A stretch of 64,000 nt of DNA, from NCBI RefSeq assembly GCF_902196125.1, contig NZ_CABIKG010000003.1:1-64000 (forward strand), in the 5' to 3' direction. Made by a program: the position numbers and the translations under genes. Below are positions 57,184 to 64,000 of the stretch, piece after piece; the stretch's first letter is position 1; each line of letters starts with the position of its first letter. This DNA comes from Helicobacter suis (GTDB lineage Bacteria > Campylobacterota > Campylobacteria > Campylobacterales > Helicobacteraceae). The notes beneath the pieces were generated by a model. That model ran no database searches. It had not been told where the DNA came from and saw nothing but the letters and a program-made list of their open reading frames with translations.

Positions 57184-58443
57184 GTGAAATGGGTGAGATT
57201 GGGGGAAATTGGGGAGTTTGTGCGCGGGAATGGGCTTACTAAGGCTGATTTACACCCGGCTAATACTGATGGCACACTTGTAGGGGCTATCCATTATGGG
57301 CAAATCCACACCTATTACAACACCTACACCACCCAAACAAAAAGCTTTGTGAGCTCCGCTTTAGCCAAACGGCTTGAAAAGGCTAGATATGGCGATCTGA
57401 TCATTGCGTGCGTTAGTGAAGATGTTGAGGGAGTTTGTAAGGCTGTGGCTTACTTGGGTAATGCGGATATTTGCATTGGCGGCGATACTCTTGCCTATAG
57501 GCATAAACAGAACCCTAAATTTATCGCTTATGTATTCCAAACAACTTATTTTGCAAGTCTCAAGGCTAAATATACAAGCGGAGTTAAAGTTATAAGAGTG
57601 AGACTCGAAAATTTAAAAACCCTCAAAATCCCCCTCCCCCCTTTAAAAGAACAACGCGTTATCGCTACTTTTTTAGATCATAAATGCGCTAAAATTGCAG
57701 CATGCATTACTAAAAAGACGCGCATGCTTGCTCTTTTAAAGGAATATAAACAGGCCTTAATCTCAAAAATAACCACTAAGGGGCTAAACCCACAAGAGCA
57801 CTTCAAACCAAGCGCTGTAGCGTGGCTTGGGGATATTCCGGGGCATTGGGAGATTAAAAAAGGTAGACTACTTTTCAAAAATCAAGAAATCCCTAATTTT
57901 AATTTAGAGTGCCAAAATAGATTAGCATTAACCTTAGACGGCATGATTAGGAAAGACATAACCTGTGGTAGTGGATTAAATCCAGCGGATTTTAGGACAT
58001 ACCAAATTGTTAAACAAAACGACCTCATATTTAAACTAATAGATTTAGACAATGTCAAAACAAGCCGTGTTGGTTTGTGCCATGAAACAGGCATTGTAAG
58101 CTCCGCCTATATTCGGCTAACAAAAATTAATCCCGCTTTGTGTGTGAAATATTTCTATTATTACTATTACGATTTGTACCTTAAGCGAGTTTATAATGCT
58201 CTTGGTACAGGTGTCCGCTCAACATTAAGTAGCAAAGAATTGTTAGAAATTCCTTTACCAGTTCCCCCCTTGCAAGAACAACACGCTATAGCCGCCTTTT
58301 TAGATCACAGGCTAGCCAAGCTAGATACTTTGATGATTAAATTACAAACACAAATACAAGGCTTAAAAGATTATAAAAGCGCGCTTATTAGTGAGGCTGT
58401 TTTAGGCCAAATCCCTCTAAAGGCAAAGCATGCAAAGATATAA
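57184..58443 (+). CDS. hsdS: Type I specificity subunit HsdS
   Basis: A subunit of about 419 residues with two target-recognition domains, each followed by a coiled-coil spacer: IPLPPLKEQRVIATFLDHKC (about 155-200) and VPPLQEQHAIAAFLDHRLAK (about 360-405). First domain starts KWVRLGEIGEFVRGNGLTKA; the second follows AWLGDIPGHWEIKKG. The near-identical spacers allow domain swapping by recombination. GTG 57184 has GAGGGG 6-7 bases upstream; a TTG at 57157 gives nine extra residues. It overlaps hsdR by 14 nt. Confidence 0.82.
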   Translation: MKWVRLGEIGEFVRGNGLTKADLHPANTDGTLVGAIHYGQIHTYYNTYTTQTKSFVSSALAKRLEKARYGDLIIACVSEDVEGVCKAVAYLGNADICIGGDTLAYRHKQNPKFIAYVFQTTYFASLKAKYTSGVKVIRVRLENLKTLKIPLPPLKEQRVIATFLDHKCAKIAACITKKTRMLALLKEYKQALISKITTKGLNPQEHFKPSAVAWLGDIPGHWEIKKGRLLFKNQEIPNFNLECQNRLALTLDGMIRKDITCGSGLNPADFRTYQIVKQNDLIFKLIDLDNVKTSRVGLCHETGIVSSAYIRLTKINPALCVKYFYYYYYDLYLKRVYNALGTGVRSTLSSKELLEIPLPVPPLQEQHAIAAFLDHRLAKLDTLMIKLQTQIQGLKDYKSALISEAVLGQIPLKAKHAKI

Positions 58444-61327
58444 TGAAAAATCCTTTGAAGACTTAATAGAGAAGCATTTACTCCAAAGCGCATATATTAA
58501 GCGCAACCCCAAAGACTACAATAAAGCGCTTTGTTTGGATACTAATTTATTATGGAAGTTTTTACAAACCACCCAACCTGAACAAATAGAGGATTTACAA
58601 AAACGAAGTAAGGATTTACAAAAAAGCTTTTTTGAGCGTTTAAAGAGCCAAATAGAAAAAGAGGGTTTGCTTGAGATATTAAAAAAGGGGGTGGAGGTTT
58701 TAGGCGTATCTTTTAAACTTGCCTATGACAAACCCCCTAACCAAAAAAATCCAGATAATTGGAAAAACTACCAAAGTAATCTTTTTTCTGTAGTGCGCCA
58801 GTTACACTATAGCACTAAAAATAACAACTCTTTAGACATGGTGATCTTTTTAAATGGTTTGCCACTCTTTAGCTTTGAACTTAAAAATAAATTAAGCGGG
58901 CAAAGCGTGGTGGATGCAATAGAGCAGTATAAAAAGAATCGCAGCCCGCATGAAATCCTATTTAAACACCACACCCTCGCGCATTTTGCCCTAGATAATG
59001 ATTTAGTGTATATGAGCACTAAATTAGAGGGGGATAAGACACGCTTTACCCCCTTTAATAGAGGGCTAAATGATGGGAGTGGGGAACTTGATAGAGAATG
59101 TGGCGCGGGTAATCCAGCTACAAGTGGTATAAAAACGGCTTATTTATGGGAAGAAATCTTACAAAAAGATAGTTTATTACACTTAATCTTACAGATGATC
59201 AAACCGGGGGGTAAATCAGGGGCTGTGATCTTTGCTAGATACCACCAATTAGATGTGGTGAGGAAGTTATGCCAGATTGTGCAAAAAGAGGGTGTGGGAG
59301 GGCGCTACTTAATCCAGCATAGCGCAGGCAGTGGCAAGAGTAATTCTATTGCATGGCTAGCCTGTGCTTTGGTGGGTTTAAGTGAACAAGAAAAGGTGAT
59401 TTTTGATAGTGTATTAGTGATCACCGATCGCATCATCTTAGATCGCCAATTACAAAACACGATTGAAGCCTTTTGCTCTATTAAAGGGGTTGTAGAGGCT
59501 ATCACAAAAGGGAATAGACAACTTAAAGAGGCCATATCTGAGGGCAAGAAGATCATCATTAGCACGATTCAAAAATTCCCCTATATCTTAGAGGATATCC
59601 CTTCCATGCGTGATAAAAAATTTGCCATTATCATAGATGAGGCGCATTCCTCTCAAGGGGGTAAGTACGCCCAAGACCTTGCTAAGACCACAGGGAAAGA
59701 CCAAGAGAACCAACAAGAAGACTTAGAGACATTTTTAAACAAGGCTATTCAAGCTAAGAAATTCCAACCAAACGCTTCTTATTTTGCCTTTAGCGCCACG
59801 CCTAAGCCTGAAACTTTAGAGCTTTTTGGCACACAAACAAGTCAAGGGAAGTTTATCCCCTTTCATCTATATTCTATGAAACAAGCCATTGAAGAGGGGT
59901 TTATTTTAGATGTACTTGCTTGCTACATCAGCTATAAAGATTTTGCTAAAGTTGTGTCTACAATCCTAAGTAATCCACACTATGAAAAAAACCTAGCTCT
60001 TAAAAAACTTAAGCGTTATATTAGAGATCACCCCAAAAGCATTCAGGCTAAAACAGAGGTGATGCTTAATCATTTTTATAGCTGTGTACATACCCAAATT
60101 AAGGGGCGGGCTAAGGCTATGGTGATTACAGATTCGCGCAAGAGTGCCCTTGAATATTTTAAAGCTTTTCAAGCACAACTAAAGCAAGAAGGATATCCGC
60201 ATAAAGCCTTAGTGGCCTTTTCAGGGGAGATTAACTTAGAAGGAGAAACTTATAGCGAAGCTAGCCTAAATCACATGCCAGAAACACAGACACCTAAAGC
60301 CTTTGAAAGAGATGATTATCGCTTTTTGATTGTGGCAGATAAATACCAAACCGGTTTTGATCAACCCTTGTTACACACGATGTATGTAGATAAAGCCTTA
60401 AGCGCTGTGGCTTGCGTACAAACCCTCTCGCGTTTAAACCGCACACACCCAGATAAAACAAACACTTGTATTTTAGATTTTGTTAATAACGCTCAAGAGA
60501 TTATTAAAGCCTTTGAACCTTACTACAAACAAAGCTCTTTAGAAGGACCTAGCGATCTTAATAAGCTTTTTGATCTCAAAACACATTTAAATAATTATGG
60601 GGTATACACCCAAGAAGAAGTAGAAAATTTTAATTTAGCCCTCTTTAAAGAAGCCCTCTTATCTCAAATCCATGCCATGTTAGATGTGATGATACGACGC
60701 TACAGCGCCTTAGAGCAAGACTTACAACAAGAGTTTTACAGCAAGGCAAAAGCCTATATCAAAGGATATAAATTTTGGGTACAAATTTTGCCCTTTACAG
60801 ACATCTTTTTAGAAAAACTCTTTAGATTGCTTGTAACCCTCATTAAAAAACTACCAAGAGATAAAAATCCAGAGGACATCACTAAAGTAGTAGCGCTTGA
60901 AGAGTATCGTTTAGAAAAAGAACAAGAGGCTAAACTAACACTCACAGGCCAAGCAGAGCTAAAGCCCTTTCAAGCAGAGGGTAGAAAAGCGCCACAAACC
61001 CAGTTAGAAAAGCTTTCAGAAATTTTAGATGTTTTTCATAGAGAATATGGAATTACATTAAATGAGAATGAGATCCAAGCTAAAGCTAAAATCCTAAAAA
61101 ACGCCCTAGATAATATATACTCTGATTTAACTTTCTTAGAAAACTTCAGACGCACTGATTTACAAAATAGACGGATTCTTTTTGAAAACAAGTTTGAAGA
61201 GCAACTCCCTTACTTGGCTGACATTGACCCACAGCTTTGTGAACGAATTCTAAATGATAAAAACTTTATCTCACAAGATCTCTTGAAAAACTTTGAAAAG
61301 GGATTAGAAAATTTGGGGGTTGATTAG
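58430..61327 (+). CDS. hsdR: Type I restriction subunit HsdR
   Basis: A 965-residue motor and nuclease subunit. The nuclease domain is near the N-terminus (MVIFLNGLPLFSFELKNKLS), then helicase motif I HSAGSGKSNSIAWLA (about residue 300), motif II IIDEAHSSQGG (about 402), motif III FAFSATPKPETLELF and motif VI VQTLSRLNRTHPDK. It seems complete. With hsdM out of frame, it would need the repaired methyltransferase for activity and self-protection. Confidence 0.9.
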   Translation: MQRYNEKSFEDLIEKHLLQSAYIKRNPKDYNKALCLDTNLLWKFLQTTQPEQIEDLQKRSKDLQKSFFERLKSQIEKEGLLEILKKGVEVLGVSFKLAYDKPPNQKNPDNWKNYQSNLFSVVRQLHYSTKNNNSLDMVIFLNGLPLFSFELKNKLSGQSVVDAIEQYKKNRSPHEILFKHHTLAHFALDNDLVYMSTKLEGDKTRFTPFNRGLNDGSGELDRECGAGNPATSGIKTAYLWEEILQKDSLLHLILQMIKPGGKSGAVIFARYHQLDVVRKLCQIVQKEGVGGRYLIQHSAGSGKSNSIAWLACALVGLSEQEKVIFDSVLVITDRIILDRQLQNTIEAFCSIKGVVEAITKGNRQLKEAISEGKKIIISTIQKFPYILEDIPSMRDKKFAIIIDEAHSSQGGKYAQDLAKTTGKDQENQQEDLETFLNKAIQAKKFQPNASYFAFSATPKPETLELFGTQTSQGKFIPFHLYSMKQAIEEGFILDVLACYISYKDFAKVVSTILSNPHYEKNLALKKLKRYIRDHPKSIQAKTEVMLNHFYSCVHTQIKGRAKAMVITDSRKSALEYFKAFQAQLKQEGYPHKALVAFSGEINLEGETYSEASLNHMPETQTPKAFERDDYRFLIVADKYQTGFDQPLLHTMYVDKALSAVACVQTLSRLNRTHPDKTNTCILDFVNNAQEIIKAFEPYYKQSSLEGPSDLNKLFDLKTHLNNYGVYTQEEVENFNLALFKEALLSQIHAMLDVMIRRYSALEQDLQQEFYSKAKAYIKGYKFWVQILPFTDIFLEKLFRLLVTLIKKLPRDKNPEDITKVVALEEYRLEKEQEAKLTLTGQAELKPFQAEGRKAPQTQLEKLSEILDVFHREYGITLNENEIQAKAKILKNALDNIYSDLTFLENFRRTDLQNRRILFENKFEEQLPYLADIDPQLCERILNDKNFISQDLLKNFEKGLENLGVD

Positions 61328-61360
61328 GTTAAAGGCCTTATACCGTTTAGACAGCTAAAT

Positions 61361-61840
61361 TTACAACTGAGGGTGTAAAATCAAGTTAACCCACTCCCTC
61401 ACCGCCCCCTCTCCTCCATTTTTCTTTAAAACTACAATATGGGGTAAACTTTTTAGACTTTCTTGGGCGTTATTGGGGCAAGCTTTTAAGCCCACTTGCT
61501 TTAAAAGGGGCAAGTCATTAATATCATCGCCTATATAAGCCACTTGGGCTAATGAAATATTCTCTTGAGCACAAATAGCGCGCGCCGCTTCTAATTTGCC
61601 CTCAGGGCTACAACCTTGATAAAGATAATCTAGTTTAAGTTTTTTAGCGCGGTGCTCTACAATGGGTGTAACCTCGCCGGTTAAAATACCGGTTTTAATC
61701 CCAGCAGCTTTAAGCAATCCAAAACCCACCCCATCGGCTACACAGAATTTTTTAAATTCCCTTCCATCTTCTAAATAATACATACCCCCATCTGTGAGCG
61801 TCCCATCACAATCGCACAAAAAAACTTTAATATCTCTCAT
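61361..61840 (-). CDS. kdsC: 3-deoxy-D-manno-octulosonate 8-phosphate phosphatase
   Basis: A 159-residue HAD phosphatase that produces KDO for the LPS inner core. Nucleophile block LCDCDGTLTDGGMYYL, motif II ILTGEVTP, Lys in the AARAICAQE region and motif IV IGDDINDLPLLKQVG. A broken copy of its first 71 codons lies at 8959-9160. It is convergent with hsdR, 33 bases apart. Confidence 0.92.
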   Translation of the reverse strand: MRDIKVFLCDCDGTLTDGGMYYLEDGREFKKFCVADGVGFGLLKAAGIKTGILTGEVTPIVEHRAKKLKLDYLYQGCSPEGKLEAARAICAQENISLAQVAYIGDDINDLPLLKQVGLKACPNNAQESLKSLPHIVVLKKNGGEGAVREWVNLILHPQL

Positions 61841-62029
61841 GTTAAAGCACCCTATCAGTTTGTCTCCAATGCTACCCTAAATTTAACCAAAATAACACAA
61901 CTTCTAAGCGGCGGCTAGTCTTGTATTGGGCGGTTTATAAAGATACAATTTGTTAGCGCGGGGGGAAAGTAGGGTTTTGTATTTAAAACCTCCGCCTTAT
62001 AAAATTCTTAGTACTTCTCACCACCTTTT

Positions 62030-62593
62030 TTAAACTTTAATATCCCACTCATAAAAACCTAGATCGCTCTCTTTGAGTTGGTGTTTTTGCTGGATAACTT
62101 TATAAAGTGTCTTCTTAATATCCTTAAGCCGCCACTCCTCCCCTTTAATAGCCCCCTCTAGCAGACAATCACACACAAACTTATGGCAGTTATAGCGCTC
62201 TAATCCAGCAGTTATACGATAATCTAATTTTTTACCCACAGATTCTAAAGCCCTCTTTGCAACATACTCTAGCCCGCCTATAATCTGTACATATTCCTCG
62301 CCTTTGCTATTTTTCTCCCCTGTTTTAGTACACCTACTTAAAACATAAATCCCCTTGTAAGAAGCCTTGTTTAAAAAACCTTGCGGGGTTGTTTGGCACA
62401 CCTCCCCATTGCTACATAATTCCACAATGCCATATTGGCCTACATAAATCCCGGAATGCTCCATTAAATCTCCAAGTAAATCACAACAAAGAATATCCCC
62501 CACCCCCGGCTCTTTAACCACACCCTGCAAGCGCCTATAAGTTTTATAAAAATAATACGCTAATCCCGCCCCCATGCCTATTTTTTTAAGCAC
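62030..62593 (-). CDS. LRAT-like (permuted NlpC/P60 fold) protein
   Basis: A 187-residue protein with a short hydrophobic N-terminus ([18 protein letters not shown]), then [20 protein letters not shown] and, later, [12 protein letters not shown]. The order His-box (EHSGIYVG) then Cys-box (NCHKFV) matches the LRAT-like thiol acyltransferase/hydrolase superfamily, where the animal Cys-box is NCEHFV. Substrates could be lipids or peptides; none can be assigned. It starts 8 nt inside the end of ppsA, so it is co-expressed. The 189-base gap to kdsC holds no gene. Confidence 0.6.
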   Translation of the reverse strand: MLKKIGMGAGLAYYFYKTYRRLQGVVKEPGVGDILCCDLLGDLMEHSGIYVGQYGIVELCSNGEVCQTTPQGFLNKASYKGIYVLSRCTKTGEKNSKGEEYVQIIGGLEYVAKRALESVGKKLDYRITAGLERYNCHKFVCDCLLEGAIKGEEWRLKDIKKTLYKVIQQKHQLKESDLGFYEWDIKV

Positions 62594-64000
62594 GATTGAG
62601 TTCTTTTTCTAGCTGCACAACTTGATTCCAAGTGTGAATTACAGAGTCCGGATTAAGAGAAAGCGAAGAAATCCCTTCTTTGACTAAAAACTTAGCCACC
62701 TCTATATAATCACTAGGCGCTTGCCCGCAAATGCCGCAGTATTTGCCATGCCTTTTACAAGCCTCAATTGCTCGCCTAAACATCTCAAGCATTGCTGGGT
62801 TGCGCTCATCAAATACATGGCTAACCAGTTGCCCATCTCGATCTACGCCTAAAGTTAGCTGGGTAAGATCATTTGAACCAATAGAAAAACCATCAAAGAG
62901 GCTTAAAAAGTCATCAGCCATGATCACATTAATAGGCAACTCGCACATAATATAAAGCTCTAAGCCGTTTTTACCAGACTCTAGTCCGTTTTTACGCAGA
63001 ATTTCTAAAACCTTCTTAGCCTCTTCTATCGTGCGCAAAAATGGAATCATGATTTTCATATTAGTTAACCCCATTTGCTCGCGTACCATGCACAACGCCT
63101 CACACTCCCAAGAAAAGGCTTCTTTATACAAATCAGAATAATAGCGGCTTGCCCCGCGAAAACCTAGCATCGGGTTTTCCTCATGGGGTTCATAAACAGA
63201 GCCACAAAGCATGCGGGCATACTCATTAGATTTAAAATCACTTGTACGCACAATCACAGGTTTAGGATAAAAGGCCCCACTAATCATGCCCATTCCCTCA
63301 GCGATCTTTTTAATAAAAAAATCCTTAGGGCCTGCATAGCCTGCAATCAAAGCCTCTACTTTTTTATGTTCGTTAATGTTTTTATTGTGGTGCAAATCCA
63401 CTAAAGCCAAAGGGTGGACTTTGATTTGATTAAGCATGATAAGTTCCATGCGCGCTAAACCTACGCCATGGTTTGGGATTTGGGAGAATTGAAAGGCCTT
63501 TTCAGGGTTGCCAATATTAAGATAAATCTTAGTTTTGGGTTCTTCTAAGTGATCTAGGGCTGTGCGCTCTATTTCAAAATCATGGAAACCCGCATAAATA
63601 TAGCCCTCCTCCCCTTCTGCACAAGAAATAGTGATCTCCATACCCGTATAAAGCGACTCTGTTGCCCCCAAAGCCCCCACAATAGTAGGTACACCAATTT
63701 CACGCGCCACAATAGCCGCATGGCAAGTACGGCCCCCTCTATTTGTAACCACCGCACTAGCCTTTTTCATGAGAGGCTCCCAGTCTGGATCGGTGTTATC
63801 TGTAACTAAAATTTCTCCCTCTTTAAAAATATTCATGTGATCTAAACTATTAATCACGCGTACTTTGCCCGCTCCAATTTTATTCCCAATAGCCCTGCCT
63901 ACGAGTAAGATTTCTCTTTTCTCCTCTGTTTTAAAGCGATACTTTTCATAAACCCGCTCTTGGCTCTTTTTTTGACTCTGCACAGTCTCAGGACGGGCTT
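62586..64000 (-). CDS. ppsA: Phosphoenolpyruvate synthase, C-terminal part (runs off window)
   Basis: The frame is open to the window edge and shows ARPETVQSQ, the usual end of the ATP-binding half, so the gene continues beyond 64000. The phosphohistidine domain has the catalytic His in [20 protein letters not shown]; the TIM-barrel PEP domain has [54 protein letters not shown] and the Cys in [11 protein letters not shown]. It makes PEP from pyruvate and ATP for gluconeogenesis. Confidence 0.92.
   Translation of the reverse strand, partial: ARPETVQSQKKSQERVYEKYRFKTEEKREILLVGRAIGNKIGAGKVRVINSLDHMNIFKEGEILVTDNTDPDWEPLMKKASAVVTNRGGRTCHAAIVAREIGVPTIVGALGATESLYTGMEITISCAEGEEGYIYAGFHDFEIERTALDHLEEPKTKIYLNIGNPEKAFQFSQIPNHGVGLARMELIMLNQIKVHPLALVDLHHNKNINEHKKVEALIAGYAGPKDFFIKKIAEGMGMISGAFYPKPVIVRTSDFKSNEYARMLCGSVYEPHEENPMLGFRGASRYYSDLYKEAFSWECEALCMVREQMGLTNMKIMIPFLRTIEEAKKVLEILRKNGLESGKNGLELYIMCELPINVIMADDFLSLFDGFSIGSNDLTQLTLGVDRDGQLVSHVFDERNPAMLEMFRRAIEACKRHGKYCGICGQAPSDYIEVAKFLVKEGISSLSLNPDSVIHTWNQVVQLEKELNRA

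Overview
The window reads as chromosome of a gastric Helicobacter that is not H. pylori. Reasons: low GC with A/T-rich intergenic DNA, Hop/Hor-type outer membrane proteins ending in an aromatic residue, FecA- and FrpB-type TonB receptors, a cholesterol alpha-glucosyltransferase, homopolymeric G11 tracts in surface-related genes, and gene orders that match H. pylori blocks as I recall them (cfa-metG-HP0418-cmoB-HP0420-cgt; accA-fabF-acpP-small ORF-fabG-rpsU; rplY-pth-lptF; pta-ackA). I cannot name the species from the sequence alone.

Layout. 1-9.2 kb is a decayed accessory region. It holds a periodic repeat array (264-810), remains of Mu-like phage structural genes (major head gpT C-terminus, gp29-like portal N-terminus), a shattered multi-domain phage 'polyvalent' protein with RelA/SpoT-like and Barnase/colicin-E5-like modules, and a displaced fragment of kdsC. 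A phase-variable GT8 glycosyltransferase and a FecA-type receptor sit inside this region. 9.2-14.5 kb carries a lipoprotein with a G11 tract in its signal peptide and a five-gene Ni/peptide-type ABC importer. 14.6-21 kb is a housekeeping block (cgt, thioesterase-like gene, cmoB, a Mur-ligase-like gene, metG, cfa). 21.1-24.5 kb has a frameshifted small membrane protein and pta-ackA.

24.5-29.1 kb is an AlwI-type restriction endonuclease with two adenine methyltransferases, flanked by two nearly identical direct repeats of about 255 bp. 29.1-35 kb has aroK, eno, an outer membrane protein gene interrupted by a 176-bp IS605-like mini-element whose removal restores the reading frame exactly, a large lipoprotein, a second diverged mini-element, a di-Mop protein and a third IS605-type end. 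35-44.7 kb is core metabolism and translation: accA, fabF, acpP, a 26-codon microprotein, fabG, rpsU, tRNA-Arg, gdhA, prfB, rplY, pth, lptF-like, trpA and gatC. 44.7-49.7 kb encodes a complete five-enzyme WbpA/B/E/D/I route to a UDP-diacetamido-mannuronic acid sugar, not a route I associate with H. pylori.

49.9-54.9 kb has a glycosyltransferase switched OFF by an octanucleotide repeat, an FrpB-type receptor and a divergent outer membrane protein sharing a symmetric pair of operator-like sites. 55.1-61.3 kb is a type I restriction-modification locus with a frameshifted hsdM. The window closes with kdsC, an LRAT-like protein and the 3' part of ppsA.

Functionally the accessory genes cluster on the cell envelope (LPS sugars and transferases, receptors, Hop proteins) and on DNA defence. 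Several carry slippage tracts or insertions, so much of the variation here is in surface structure and in restriction.
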